Assembly: GCF_003479425.1 (NCBI RefSeq)
Contig: NZ_QUHC01000003.1
Span: 62,001-126,000 of the forward strand
DNA length: 64,000 nucleotides
From: Odoribacter sp. AF15-53
GTDB lineage: Bacteria; Bacteroidota; Bacteroidia; Bacteroidales; Marinifilaceae
Reading direction: 5' to 3'
Shown: one piece after another, positions 1 to 10,700 of the stretch
Layout of the letters: every line of letters starts with the position of its first letter
Position numbering within the stretch: position 1 is the first letter of the stretch
Notes under the pieces: model-generated
Told to the model about the DNA's origin: nothing
Database searches by the model: none
The model's input: the letters and a program-made list of their open reading frames with translations, nothing else
Translations under genes and position numbers: made by a program

Positions 1-1073
1 GAACGTCCCGAAGGTGTATAATAACGAGCCACGGTCAAACGCAAAGCGGAACCGTCAGGCAACGGCCGTTGTTCCTGTACCAATCCCTTGCCAAAAGAAC
101 GACGCCCGATAATCAGCCCCCGATCATTATCCTGTATCGCCCCGGCAAATATCTCGCTGGCCGATGCGCTAAACTCGCTGATTAACACATCCACCCTCAA
201 ATCCTTAAACTGGCCTTTACCGTTAGACTTGTAGTCCGTTCTAGGTTGTGCTTGTCCCTGCGTGTAAAGGATCAAACTGTTAGCATCCAAGAATTCGTTA
301 ATCATCTGAATCGCTATCGGTAGCACTCCTCCTTCATTCTCCCGCAAGTCAATAATCACCTTCCTCATCCCCAGTTGCTTCAAGTCGACCAAAGACCTCA
401 TGAACTCGGCATACGTGTGCATCCCGAAAGTATTGATTTTCACGTATCCCGTCGTGTCGTTCAGCATATATGCCACGTCAACACTCTTCACCGGGATACT
501 TCCCCGAATAATTTCTTTCTTTATAGGCTTCGGTTCCCCCCTTCTCACGATCGTCAATTCGACTTTCGTTCCCAGTTCTCCCCGCATCATCGCCATAATC
601 TGATCCGTGTTTTTATTCACCCCGGCAACAACAGAATCACCCACCCGGACGATCCGGTCTCCATCCATTATCCCGGCCTTCTCCGAAGGTCCCCCGGGCA
701 CGACTTTCACGACCGTCACCGTATCCAGATACTTGTAGAACTGCACTCCCACACCCCCGAAATTTCCCACAATCCCTTCATTCGCACGTTGCATATCCTT
801 TGCCGGAATATACACCGTATGCGGGTCCAGATCTTTCAATATAACAGGAATCGCATTCTCCACGATCTCCCTCGTGTCCACCGTATCCACGTACGAATGC
901 TGGATCATATTAATAATCAAATCCAGCTTACTCCCCGTAACGGGCAAAAACATCTCCGAGGACGCCGACACTTGGCCACGATCCGGCAAGAACCGATTCA
1001 ACATCATCCCGAACACAATAGCCAACGCCAACACGATCGGGGTCAGCAACGCCCTCAAATTACTCTTATTCAT
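1..1073 (-). CDS. S41 family C-terminal processing peptidase (CtpA/Prc-like), partial
   Basis: The gene starts with ATG at 1073 and runs off the window at base 1, so the C-terminus is missing. The product begins with a short cytoplasmic end and one hydrophobic signal anchor (about residues 8-30), then an S41 N-terminal region, a PDZ domain (about 85-165, with the GGVGVQF and PSEKAGIMDGD signatures) and the protease core. The core shows the serine motif SASASE near residue 300 and the lysine motif GRRSFGKG soon after, the Ser-Lys dyad expected of tail-specific proteases. Family members cut exported proteins from the C-terminus in the periplasm. The gene follows the dCMP deaminase by 13 nt on the same strand, so they are probably cotranscribed. 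Confidence 0.93.
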   Translation of the reverse strand, partial: MNKSNLRALLTPIVLALAIVFGMMLNRFLPDRGQVSASSEMFLPVTGSKLDLIINMIQHSYVDTVDTREIVENAIPVILKDLDPHTVYIPAKDMQRANEGIVGNFGGVGVQFYKYLDTVTVVKVVPGGPSEKAGIMDGDRIVRVGDSVVAGVNKNTDQIMAMMRGELGTKVELTIVRRGEPKPIKKEIIRGSIPVKSVDVAYMLNDTTGYVKINTFGMHTYAEFMRSLVDLKQLGMRKVIIDLRENEGGVLPIAIQMINEFLDANSLILYTQGQAQPRTDYKSNGKGQFKDLRVDVLISEFSASASEIFAGAIQDNDRGLIIGRRSFGKGLVQEQRPLPDGSALRLTVARYYTPSGR

Positions 1074-1086
1074 GATCGCCTAAATT

Positions 1087-1533
1087 TTAATCTTTAAATT
1101 CTTTATTCTCGTCCAACTCGATAAATGCCACCTCGATCCCCGCCTTACTCAATAGCTCGATACCGTCGGCACTCCGATAATTTTCCGAATACACCACCCG
1201 CCGGATTCCGGCCTGTATAATCAATTTCGCGCACTCGATACAAGGAGAAGCCGTCACGTACAGCGTGGCCCCCAAGCTACTGTTATTTGATTTCGCCACT
1301 TTCGTGATCGCGTTAGCCTCCGCGTGCAACACGTAAGGCTTCGTCTTGTTATTCTCGTCCTCGCAGACATTCTCGAACCCCGAAGGCGTTCCATTGTATC
1401 CATCCGAAATAATCGCATCCCCCCGCACAATCAATGCCCCCACCTGCCGACGCTCGCAATACGAATTCTCCGCCCATATCCGGGCCATTCTCAGGTAACG
1501 TTCATCCAGTAATCGTTGCTTCGATTTTTCCAT
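1087..1533 (-). CDS. Deoxycytidylate (dCMP) deaminase family protein
   Basis: A 148-residue zinc-dependent deaminase that would convert dCMP to dUMP for thymidylate synthesis in the cytoplasm. Zinc ligands are visible as HAEAN (His70, catalytic Glu72) and PCIEC (Cys98, Cys101). The N-terminal segment RYLRMARIWAENSYCERRQVGA and the GYNGTPSGFENVCED stretch are typical of the ComEB/dCMP deaminase branch rather than of tRNA or cytidine deaminases. It lies between the polyprenyl synthase gene (12-nt gap) and the S41 protease gene (13-nt gap) on the same strand, an operon-like arrangement of functionally unrelated genes. Confidence 0.93.
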   Translation of the reverse strand: MEKSKQRLLDERYLRMARIWAENSYCERRQVGALIVRGDAIISDGYNGTPSGFENVCEDENNKTKPYVLHAEANAITKVAKSNNSSLGATLYVTASPCIECAKLIIQAGIRRVVYSENYRSADGIELLSKAGIEVAFIELDENKEFKD

Positions 1534-1545
1534 TTAAATATCCAT

Positions 1546-2526
1546 TTATTTCTTTCGATTTCCAAGTGCATCAAGTATCTCGTAAAAATCAACCTTCCGT
1601 TCTCGCGGAACTTCTATTTTATCCAAGATATCCCGGCTAAGCTTCAAATATTTATCAATAGCGGCAAAAGCCACCTCCTTAATTCCCAAACGGTCATATA
1701 TCCGGGTCACGGCCTCGATTTTCTCCTTGTGGTCAAACTGCTTTTTCTCGATCCATCCCCACAACTCCTCTTTTGTTTTCGGGTCTGCCAGTTCGAGAGC
1801 CTTGATCAACATATACGTTTTCTTATTCGCGACAATATCTCCACCGATATTTTTCCCGAACTCTGCCACATCACCATACACGTCCAGATAATCATCCTGC
1901 AACTGGAATGCCAATCCCAGATTTCCCCCGAAATCATACAAAGCATTATATTCATGTTCCGGAGCCCCCGCCAGCAAAGCCCCGTGCCGCAAGCTACCGG
2001 CAAGTAACACAGATGTTTTTAAATAGATCATGTGAATATATTCCTCTTCCGTCACGTCATTACGAGTCTCGAATACCATATCATATTGCTGTCCCTTGCA
2101 CACGTCCATTGCCACTTGATTAAAGAAGTCGATAGCCCGGCGCAAATACTTGTCCTCGCAATGTTCGATACACTGGTACGCCGTGATCGCTGCCGCATCC
2201 CCACTCAAAATAGCCACATTCCGATTCCACTTCTTGTGAACTGTCGGACGCCCTCTTCTCAACTCGGCATCATCCATCACGTCATCATGCAAAAGCGTGT
2301 AATTATGAAATATCTCGATCCCGATAGCCGACTTCAACACTTTCTCGATATCCTCCCGGTAAAGATTATAAGCCATTAACGTGAGCATCGGCCGCAACCG
2401 TTTTCCCCCGTCTTCCAATATATACTGGATCGGTTCAAACAACGAATACGGTTCCTGCATATACTCTTTCTTCTCTAACTCTTCCTTGATAATCTCCTTT
2501 AAATCGTCTATCGTATACATATTCAT
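1546..2526 (-). CDS. Polyprenyl synthetase (trans-isoprenyl diphosphate synthase)
   Basis: Condenses isopentenyl diphosphate onto an allylic diphosphate to make a linear prenyl chain. Both Asp-rich Mg-binding motifs are present: the first, HDDVMDD, at about residues 80-86, followed by the RRGRPT segment, and the second, QDDYLD, near 211-216. GGKRLRP at about 40-46 binds IPP. The aromatic Tyr five residues before the first Asp motif is a feature of enzymes making relatively short chains, but chain length cannot be settled from sequence alone. The frame opens with GTG at 2529 directly followed by ATG at 2526; ATG is preferred. Transcription comes from a region preceded by the terminator of locus A. 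Confidence 0.92.
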   Translation of the reverse strand: MNMYTIDDLKEIIKEELEKKEYMQEPYSLFEPIQYILEDGGKRLRPMLTLMAYNLYREDIEKVLKSAIGIEIFHNYTLLHDDVMDDAELRRGRPTVHKKWNRNVAILSGDAAAITAYQCIEHCEDKYLRRAIDFFNQVAMDVCKGQQYDMVFETRNDVTEEEYIHMIYLKTSVLLAGSLRHGALLAGAPEHEYNALYDFGGNLGLAFQLQDDYLDVYGDVAEFGKNIGGDIVANKKTYMLIKALELADPKTKEELWGWIEKKQFDHKEKIEAVTRIYDRLGIKEVAFAAIDKYLKLSRDILDKIEVPRERKVDFYEILDALGNRKK

Positions 2527-2603
2527 CACTTTTTCTAATTAGTTCGGCTAAAGTATAAAAAAAGAGCCAACAACGCACCATTAACCGAAAGAAATATCTT
2601 TCT

Positions 2604-2643
2604 AATAGAAATATCCCGACCTCCAACAAGGGAAACCGGGATA
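2604..2643 (-). terminator. Rho-independent terminator after uptake locus A
   Basis: Read on the minus strand, 2643-2612 folds into a 13-bp stem (UAUCCCGGUUUCC against GGAGGUCGGGAUA, with three G-U pairs) and a 6-nt loop, followed by UUU at 2611-2604 within an A/U-rich stretch. It lies 30 nt past the stop codon of the thioredoxin-like gene and separates locus A from the prenyl synthase operon. Confidence 0.7.
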
Positions 2644-2672
2644 CAGAAACGATTTCGATAGCATTTTTATCT

Positions 2673-3779
2673 TTAATGTCCCCCGCCCTCCAACTGGCTT
2701 AATTGTTGGGCAACAAACATAATCATCGTCGCGTCCATTTCCAGGAACAACCCGCGTAGGAATTTCGCGACACGAGCCTTTACAGTCTCATCCCCCGCTG
2801 CAAACAACTGAGCGCAATTATACATCATAGAAGCCTTGTAATCATCATTCAACCCGTCATACTCTTTCTCAAACAATGTCAGGAACGCACTCAAATCTCC
2901 TTTCCCGTAACACTCGATCAAACGAAATGCTCCCGTGTAATAATCCTCCTTGTTCAATCCCAAATCCAGAATACCTCTTTTCACCGCATCATATTGTTGC
3001 TGATCAAAGGGTACTTGTGCCGTAATATACTTCTGGATTTCCATTTTATACAAAGCCGCAATCTGTCCCGCAATCTTATCCTTGATCGTCGGGGCAAACT
3101 TATTCCGGTTCGCAATCATGTATTGCGCGATAGCATCCGTCGGACTCTCCGTGAAAGAAGTATAAATAAACAGATTTTCTTCCTTCAATCTCTCCCGATC
3201 ATTCAATCCGTTGAAATAATCCTGCACCATCTTAAAGGCCTCATCCTTCTTCGACATATCCGGCCGACGATTTTGATACACTTGTTCCATTTTCATTCCC
3301 GCGTAAGCGGACACCAGATCAGCCGACCGCTCACCTCTCTCGTAACGTTGTTGCAAACGTTCGGGACTCTTGTTCGGATCAATCAACCGATCAATACTTC
3401 CGACAAACTCCCTTCCATCAAAAGCCCCTCCTTCTTTTGTCATCAACACTTTTTCATCGGGATCAATCGCCACGAAAGTCGGATACGCTTTCACCTTGTA
3501 CCGTTTAGCCAGCTCCGGCCCCTCGCCTTTCTCCGCGTCAATCTTCACACACACGAACTTGGCATTCAGGTAATCACCCACCTCCTTCAACGGGAATACA
3601 TTCTTCATCATCATCTTGCACGGCCCGCACCAAGACGTGTAAAAATCTATAAACACCTGCTTCTTTTCAGCTTTAGCAGCAGCGATAGCCTCCTTGTAAG
3701 TAACATCTCGAAAATTCGTCTGTGCCAAGGCCGGATAAAACAAGGCCAAGCCCAGTAATATCAAAAATATCTTTTTCAT
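2673..3779 (-). CDS. Periplasmic thioredoxin-like protein with helical C-terminal domain (locus A)
   Basis: A signal peptide ends near residue 20 (…YPALAQ; no lipobox Cys). A thioredoxin fold spans about 25-140 with the classical active site WCGPC (Cys51, Cys54) and a cis-proline segment AYPTF. The remaining ~230 residues look mostly helical and match no domain I can name. Such proteins reduce or isomerise disulfides, or bind thiols, in the periplasm. It is the last gene of locus A, 62 nt after the PKD-like lipoprotein, and has the same length and layout as the thioredoxin-like protein ending locus B (55550-56674), which suggests a paralogous role in both systems. The link to the imported substrate is inference. 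Confidence 0.88.
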   Translation of the reverse strand: MKKIFLILLGLALFYPALAQTNFRDVTYKEAIAAAKAEKKQVFIDFYTSWCGPCKMMMKNVFPLKEVGDYLNAKFVCVKIDAEKGEGPELAKRYKVKAYPTFVAIDPDEKVLMTKEGGAFDGREFVGSIDRLIDPNKSPERLQQRYERGERSADLVSAYAGMKMEQVYQNRRPDMSKKDEAFKMVQDYFNGLNDRERLKEENLFIYTSFTESPTDAIAQYMIANRNKFAPTIKDKIAGQIAALYKMEIQKYITAQVPFDQQQYDAVKRGILDLGLNKEDYYTGAFRLIECYGKGDLSAFLTLFEKEYDGLNDDYKASMMYNCAQLFAAGDETVKARVAKFLRGLFLEMDATMIMFVAQQLSQLEGGGH

Positions 3780-3841
3780 AAAAATCGTTCATTAATACGT
3801 TAATTATCTATCATTTGCACTACACCTTTCAGCCCCAAGCT

Positions 3842-5386
3842 TTAATATGGAAAATCCGGTCCCATCCCAAACATTGAAGCATAATCCGTAAATGCATAAT
3901 AATTAGGCATCATCGCCCATATTATAGACTGGGAAACATAACGAACTTGCTTTATCTTTCCATTTCCTTTTACAACATGAACCGGTTCTCCATAAGGTTG
4001 CCCTCCCTGTATCTCATACATATACAACGCATAATTATCACCCGCTTGAGTTCCTATCACGATATAATCAAAGCTCTTTCCAAAATAAATATCCGATAAA
4101 TAAGTAATCTGCCCTTCTATTGAACCCGGAAGGGATAATAAAACCTCCGAAGCATCCTCACTCAAACTATAACGATATAATTGATTATTATGTACCGAAT
4201 ATATAGAATAGGATGACAAGCCGTTCCCTGCAATAATGTCAGCGTTGGCAATATGTAAAGAAGACGATAAACGGCGTACTTCAACTACCTCAAATTTAGG
4301 GTTAATTAAAACCAAATAACGCTGGCCATTCTGATCTTCAAACATATACCACATTGTATTCTCTCCGGCCAAATGATTCCACCCCGTAGCAATCGCCCTC
4401 ACGTTATCCCAAATAATCTCTCCCCCCATATACCCGATTTCTTCAACTTCATCTCCCGCAAAATAACATAAACGATGTTGTTGCTCGTTCCAAAACATCA
4501 AGCCTCTACCATCACATGCCTGCACGAAAGAACTTGCTCCGTTTCCTTTTGGATAACCCAATCTCCCCGTCGTATATTCGGAACCAAACATACCCGCATA
4601 ATCTCCTCGAATCCCTTTACTCGAAAAAAAGAAGTTATAAGCACCAGCCGTCGCCATACAATAAGGAACTTCTTCCTCGCTCATCTCGCCATACAACAAA
4701 GTCGAACGATCAAATATTTTCACCAAATCTTCCGTGCGAAAACAAGCCATATCACGTTCACCTGCCCCCACAAACACCGTAGTCGTATACCCGCTCGCTG
4801 CCGTTTCCGGATCAACATGAGCTTTCTCGTAAATAACACTCAAATTTCTCGGCTTTCCTCGCATCGCATCCCCTTGCGTACCGTCCAGGACATTCGTCAT
4901 TAATTGCTTATTTCCCTCGTTATATATATCCAAATCGGTATTCCCGTCAGAAGTTTCTTTCAATATATAAAACCCTCTTGAAAAAGCCGTTGAAACAGTT
5001 AATTTCACCTCCTTCATAACGGCATAGCCACTTTCTTTATTAGTAACCTCGAACACCAACGTGTAATCTCCCTTTTTCACATCTACCGCCCAAGACAAAT
5101 TTTTCACGGAATCAATCTGAACCGTCCGGTATCCTTTGTCCGTCTGCTTTTCAAACTCACCCCCGTAAATATACCAGGCATAGGATAACTCTTCTTCCGA
5201 ATAACCGCTAACTTCCGGAATCAGATCCAAAACCGTACTACATGATATAGCCGATGTATCTTTCAGTCCATCTATCACAATATCGTTAAGCAACTTCGTG
5301 GCCACATGACTATCGTCATCATAACAAGATACGACCCCCAACAAGCTACAGGCTAGAATTATTATATATTTTTTCATGATCATCAT
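3842..5386 (-). CDS. PKD-like family surface lipoprotein (locus A)
   Basis: A 514-residue lipoprotein: hydrophobic signal segment followed by a lipobox with Cys21 (…LLGVVSC) and an acidic run YDDDS, which in Bacteroidetes often directs surface export. An N-terminal Ig/PKD-like region (about 45-130, with the phrases LSYAWYIYG and YTLVFEVTNKESG) resembles the PKD-like family found beside SusD genes. The rest appears to be a beta-propeller-like repeat region built of short strands. No catalytic motif is recognised; it probably binds the substrate of the adjacent SusC/SusD. It lies 9 nt after the DUF4843 gene. The family assignment is from memory of such neighbourhoods and is moderately sure. Confidence 0.75.
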   Translation of the reverse strand: MMIMKKYIIILACSLLGVVSCYDDDSHVATKLLNDIVIDGLKDTSAISCSTVLDLIPEVSGYSEEELSYAWYIYGGEFEKQTDKGYRTVQIDSVKNLSWAVDVKKGDYTLVFEVTNKESGYAVMKEVKLTVSTAFSRGFYILKETSDGNTDLDIYNEGNKQLMTNVLDGTQGDAMRGKPRNLSVIYEKAHVDPETAASGYTTTVFVGAGERDMACFRTEDLVKIFDRSTLLYGEMSEEEVPYCMATAGAYNFFFSSKGIRGDYAGMFGSEYTTGRLGYPKGNGASSFVQACDGRGLMFWNEQQHRLCYFAGDEVEEIGYMGGEIIWDNVRAIATGWNHLAGENTMWYMFEDQNGQRYLVLINPKFEVVEVRRLSSSLHIANADIIAGNGLSSYSIYSVHNNQLYRYSLSEDASEVLLSLPGSIEGQITYLSDIYFGKSFDYIVIGTQAGDNYALYMYEIQGGQPYGEPVHVVKGNGKIKQVRYVSQSIIWAMMPNYYAFTDYASMFGMGPDFPY

Positions 5387-5395
5387 TTTAAATTA

Positions 5396-6247
5396 CTAAT
5401 CCAATGGTGTAAAATCCACAGCATCATTATTCTCCTCCCGATAAACATCCCCGATTTGCGGATCTGCTAATCGTTCGGCATTCTCCTTTAATAACCTCTC
5501 GGCAAACCACGAAGCCAAATAATTCACGTACTCACGATCTTTAGGAAACCATGCCACGGTTCCTCCGCTATATTGATATTCATAAAAAAGAGATTCGATA
5601 TAAGCATCATCCCACGCTTGTTCCGTCCATGCTATCATCAGCTCGTGTTTCATGGCACCATAAGCCCCGAAATAACTATCCAGATGACAAGTTGCCCACA
5701 TAGTCGGTTTCGCCAACTGGTCCGAAATAACAATCGTGTAAACCGAAAATTCAGGATATCCCAACTTAAAATAACCGTTTTCTTTAAATGTAAACTTCAA
5801 CACGACATCACCACTCGTTTCCAATGACGGGTCACGCTTTACAACAATCGGGACTAAAGCTTCTGCCTGCCCGGCCGGAATAAAATACCAATTTTGCATC
5901 TCCACATCACTAAACGCCACGTAATGCTTTCCCGCCACGGCATCCTTCTCTCCCGTCATAACCTGCTCGAGCTCAAAGGGCCGATCTTCTTTTGACAAAT
6001 ATCCCATTGTGGCAACTCTGACCCAAACCGTATCTATATTTACCCCAATTCCTGAATTCAATTTAAAAGAATGAGAACCTACTCGCATATCATCAGTAAC
6101 CTCTTCGGTACTAATATCTGTAGTCCTGTACTTAAAATTTAACTGACAAACCGTCGTCTCATATTCCGGCAAATCCTTCTCACAAGCCACCAACCCGAAA
6201 ATCAACGCTCCGGCAATAAGTATATTGTTTATATATTTCATAATCAT
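5396..6247 (-). CDS. DUF4843 domain-containing lipoprotein (locus A)
   Basis: A 283-residue lipoprotein with signal peptide and lipobox Cys22 (…FGLVACEKD). The body resembles DUF4843, a beta-sandwich family found almost only in SusC/SusD loci; visible pieces are the early LNFKYRT strand, VWVRVATMGYLSKEDRPFEL and VLKFTFKENGYFKLG. It lies 14 nt after susD and 9 nt before the PKD-like lipoprotein, so all three should be on one transcript. The expected place is the outer leaflet of the outer membrane, as an accessory binding protein. No enzyme motif is seen. The second possible start (residue 3, MKYINN) would give the same signal peptide. Confidence 0.78.
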   Translation of the reverse strand: MIMKYINNILIAGALIFGLVACEKDLPEYETTVCQLNFKYRTTDISTEEVTDDMRVGSHSFKLNSGIGVNIDTVWVRVATMGYLSKEDRPFELEQVMTGEKDAVAGKHYVAFSDVEMQNWYFIPAGQAEALVPIVVKRDPSLETSGDVVLKFTFKENGYFKLGYPEFSVYTIVISDQLAKPTMWATCHLDSYFGAYGAMKHELMIAWTEQAWDDAYIESLFYEYQYSGGTVAWFPKDREYVNYLASWFAERLLKENAERLADPQIGDVYREENNDAVDFTPLD

Positions 6248-6261
6248 TTGAATTTAAAATA

Positions 6262-7755
6262 TTAAGCATTAAACTCGGTACTCACGCATTTCCATAACAC
6301 ATAATCCTGTTCTGTCAGCCCCTTTGTATACCAAAGTACATCTTTGATATTTAAACGTTTGTACATATAAAATGTCTGTCCTTCCGCAAAAAATTCCCGT
6401 CTATATTCATCCACGATTATCCCCTGCACGTCATCTAACGAACCGAAAGCGTTTTCATTTAAAACGACATCACGATCCCGCATATAATCCGCGTACAATT
6501 GATTCGCTTCCACTAAATTCTTCGTTGTCTCGATAGCAATTAAATACACTTCAGACATCCGCAACATCGGGATTATTTGATAATACAACATCTGGTTACT
6601 CGCATTATCCGCAAAATAATATTTCAAAATCGCTGCACAAGACTTATTAGCTGCATCCTTGACATTACGATTCCAAACATAACGATAACGATTATGAGAA
6701 TCAGTTTCCTGTCCTTTGAACAAATCAGCCAACTGGGTTGCCGTTATGTACAGACGAGTCGAATTAGCCTGAACATCATTTCCCCCGATCAATATATTGG
6801 CCACAGACTTGATATCATATTTACTCAAATAGAGCAAACACTCATTCGGGCAAGCCTTATACCCCTGCCCTACAATATCGGAAGCACCGCTTAACGTCAT
6901 AACCGGATTCCCGTCCGAATCCTTTGCCGAGATAACAGCCATAGCCGCACCATAAGCCAACTCCTTTTCACCTAAATAAAGATATGTCCGCGCCTGTAAC
7001 GCCTTCACGGCCCAATAATTAAAACGAGCTTGACGATAATACAGATAACTATCATCCAACAAATTAGATGTCGGGAAATTCAACTGTGAAAACGTATATT
7101 CAAAAATCGGATCATTATCTTTCAATAAAGACTCCGCCTGATTTAAATCATATTTCAACTTGGAAACATAATCTTCAAAAGCATAATACGCCGGTTTCTC
7201 ATCAAAAGCCGTTGTCTCCGAGTAAGGCAAACGAACCTGTATGGTCGCCTTTTGTGGCACTTGCCCGAACAAACGCAACACATCCAACTGACAATAAGCT
7301 CGAATAGCGTAAGCCTCTCCCAAAACCACTGAACGAGCAGCCTCACTATCAAATACATCCTTATTCTCCTCTACATGCTTAATAATCACATTAGCCTGCA
7401 CGATCACATTAAACAACTTCGACCAAACAGCCTGCATGGCCTCCCTGGCGGCATCACTCTCGTAATCATGCAATGACAGATAATAATCGGCAGAACGCTC
7501 CGTTCCCGGATCCGTTGTGAGCGGATTCCACAAATTTGCCAGCGACTCGATATTACTCATTGTCAACTTCTCCCCGTAAACAGCCTTATCTCCTAACGTC
7601 ATGTAACATCCCGTCAACGCATCGCAAAATCCCTTGTACGTGGCAAACTGTTCCTCCTCCTTCTGCTCCGTTTCCTGACGCACATCCAGCCAATCATTAC
7701 AACCAGACAAACAAAAGATCAACGCCATCCCGAACACTAAATATAATTTTCTCAT
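6262..7755 (-). CDS. RagB/SusD family nutrient-binding lipoprotein (locus A)
   Basis: A 497-residue SusD-like lipoprotein. The lipobox Cys is residue 19 (…FCLSGCNDWLDV), and the NDWLDV start after the Cys is characteristic. TPR-like helical segments include the phrase AYAIRAYCQLDVLRLFGQVP (about 145-165), a hallmark of SusD, and the C-terminal SusD domain ends with VDEYRREFFAEGQTFYMYKRL. SusD caps the SusC channel and captures the ligand at the surface. It lies 23 nt after susC. The ligand cannot be read from the sequence, and no carbohydrate-active enzymes are nearby. Confidence 0.93.
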   Translation of the reverse strand: MRKLYLVFGMALIFCLSGCNDWLDVRQETEQKEEEQFATYKGFCDALTGCYMTLGDKAVYGEKLTMSNIESLANLWNPLTTDPGTERSADYYLSLHDYESDAAREAMQAVWSKLFNVIVQANVIIKHVEENKDVFDSEAARSVVLGEAYAIRAYCQLDVLRLFGQVPQKATIQVRLPYSETTAFDEKPAYYAFEDYVSKLKYDLNQAESLLKDNDPIFEYTFSQLNFPTSNLLDDSYLYYRQARFNYWAVKALQARTYLYLGEKELAYGAAMAVISAKDSDGNPVMTLSGASDIVGQGYKACPNECLLYLSKYDIKSVANILIGGNDVQANSTRLYITATQLADLFKGQETDSHNRYRYVWNRNVKDAANKSCAAILKYYFADNASNQMLYYQIIPMLRMSEVYLIAIETTKNLVEANQLYADYMRDRDVVLNENAFGSLDDVQGIIVDEYRREFFAEGQTFYMYKRLNIKDVLWYTKGLTEQDYVLWKCVSTEFNA

Positions 7756-7778
7756 ATCCGTAACTTTTTAATCGTTCA

Positions 7779-10700
7779 TCAAAATAAGAATTTCACACTA
7801 CCCAGAATATTCCGGGCATACGGGTAACTCGTTCCCCGTTCCATCTTCACGGTTGAAAAATGGAAAAGGTCTGACATATTCACACTAAAAATAACCGAAC
7901 TTATCGGGGTATGCTTATGCAACCAACCCTCGTCCCATTTATATTGAAGGGCAACAGACTGAAGCTCGAAAACATTATCATCCATCACGAAACGAGAAGT
8001 AGCCCGGGTTGCCGTGTTGTCAAACTTCTTGAAAGAAACCACGTCACCGGGTTTCTGCCAACGATCCTTATATACACGTGCATCCACGTTCTGACTCATC
8101 AACGTGGTTCTAGTAACCTCAACCCGGTCAATCAAAGTCTGGTTGTAAACCTTACCGCCCCAATAAAAACCGAATGACATATTAAGAGTAAATCCCTTCC
8201 ACATAAACATCGTATTAAAATTCCCCCGGTACTTCGGATCCTTCGAACCCAAATAAACTTTATCAGAAGCATTCCAAATATCCGTCTCCTTGCCATTCTT
8301 ATCCAAGAAAACCTCTTTACCCGTACTTGGGTCAATCCCGAAGGAACGCACGGCATAAATAGCATTCTGCGGGCGTCCCTCGTAAAACAAATTAGCAACA
8401 TCCACGTCCTCTTTCAAATAAGCCTCATTCTGGGCTTTCACTGCCTCTGAAAGTTTAGAAATATAATTTTTATTATACACCAACTGCCCGCCAATCATCC
8501 AATTAATCTCTCGTTCCGTATCACGAATCAAATAACCGGTTGCCGAAGCTTCCCATCCCCTGTTTTTCACCTCTCCCACGTTAGACACGTAAGAAGAGAA
8601 TCCCATGGAATGAGGTAAATCCATATTGGATAACAAATTACCGGTTCGCTTCGTGTAAAAATTAAATTCTCCCTTCACGCGACCTTGCAACAACCCGATC
8701 TCCGTACCGATATTAAATTCATTCGTTTTCTGCCAAGTCAGGTAAGGATTTCCCCAACCTTGCAAAACGGCCCCGGTCCAATGCATGTAACGATTATCCG
8801 TAATATACTTGTAAATCGTAGAAGCCCCGCTGGAAGAACCTTGCTGCGTTCCGGTTTCCCCGTAAGAAGCCTTCAAACGTAAGGTATTCACCACGTCATT
8901 CGAAAAAAACTTCTCGTTATGAATATTCCAACCGATACCGGAACTCCAAAACTGGGCGTATTTCTTTTTACTACCGAAAGTCGAACTACCGTCCATACGG
9001 TAAGACAAATCCACGTAATAACGATTATCAAAAATATAGTTCGCATTTCCCGTCAAACCCATCCGCCGGGTCTTCATCTTGCTTCCACCAGGCCCCTCGT
9101 CTTTCGCGTATTGACGAGCGCTCCCCAAAAAATTTATATCTTCATTTGTAAAACCCTCTGCAACGATTCTATAACTATAACTTCGCGACTCGGATAAAGA
9201 GTAATCCAACCCGACATACACTTGATGTTTATCATGAAACACCTTATTATAAGCCAACGTCAGATTTCCGTCATAACTGCTAGTCCGCCCCGGGCTATAC
9301 GTGTAAGTTCCTCTACGCAAGAACCCTTCATCCGTTGAATAATATTCGTCCTCGGTAAAAGTGGAATGTTCCGCAGGTAAAAATGCATCATTCGTCGTAT
9401 TTTTCCCGGAAATCCCCACTTGTCCTCTCAATGTCAACTCTTCCGTCGGCTTCCATTCCACCGAGAAATTATTCGTCAATGCTTGATAACCACTTTTATC
9501 AAAACTATTCAATGTAGCGTCATACAACGGATTTTGCGACTTACCAGTAGCTTTGTGAAATCCATCAAAATAACGCACCAGTTTACCATTTTGATCATAA
9601 GCAGCATTATAAGGTTGTTGCTTCACGTAATCACTAAAATTACCATATTTACTCTCCTTCCCCTCATTCGTCGTGTAAGAACTATAATTCCTGAAAATAA
9701 GCTTCTTCATCTGGTACATCAAAGTAACCGACCCGTTAAAATTACGCCGGGAGGATTCCTTCATCGCACCCTGAATATCCTTGTAAGCCGCTGAAACACC
9801 CCAGCGGAACTGTTCGCTACCGCCTTCCATCCGCAAATTATAATGCGTCCCGACACCCGTGTGCAACGGTTTACTCAACCAATCCGTATCCGTGCCTGAA
9901 AGCACATCCCGCAATCTCTTATAATAAGCCTCTTTATACCACACGTCATTACTCGGGGCCACCGTGTTATCATACAACCCCAGACTTCTCTCCAATTCCA
10001 GCTTCTGCGCGGCATTCAACAAATCGTAAGAACTCAAATCCGGAATCTCCAAATCCATACCGACCTCCACGTTCACCCGCAACTTCCCGGCCTCCGGTTG
10101 TTTCGTGATCACCACGATCACACCATTCGAACCGCGTGAACCGTAAATCGCCGTGGCTGCCGCATCCTTCAATATATTAATCGACTCAATCTCGTCATCA
10201 TTATAATCCATCAACTGTTCAAGAGAAATCTCGAAACCATCCCGGATAATCAAGGGAGTATTAACAGCATTCGAAGCACTCTCGTTATACTCCTGCACGC
10301 TTATCGGCAAAGAAGAATTTCCCCGGATATTAATCTGCGGAACGGCATTCGGGTTACTTCCCACCGCATTATTCACCGTGAAATTCAACGAAGCATCAAT
10401 ATTTTTCAACGTCTGCAACACGTTTTGCCCCTTGTACATCTTCAATTGCTCGGCATTAATACTGGATACCGCCCCCGTGTAACTCTCCTTCGCCTTCTTG
10501 AAAATACCGGTAACTACCACCTCGTCAATCTCCGAGGCCTCGTCCTCCAACGTCACGTTAATAACCTCCTTGCCCGCGTACGTGACCTCCCGGGAAGTCA
10601 TCCCGACAAACGAAAAGACCAGCACCGGTTTCTCTTCCCCCGCTGTCAGCGTGATCGAGTAATTTCCGTCAACATCCGTGGCAACCCCAAGCATCGTGCT

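Noticed and set aside
688..698. CCCCCGGGCA shared with the tRNA-Arg 3' region (13452-13461) as a possible attachment-site repeat
   Set aside because: Only about 10 bases, and here it encodes the conserved Pro-Gly-Gly part of the PDZ domain; no integrase is present.
375..1097. A 240-residue plus-strand frame over the S41 protease
   Set aside because: His/Arg-rich composition typical of antisense reading; the minus strand carries a clear protease with PDZ and Ser-Lys motifs.
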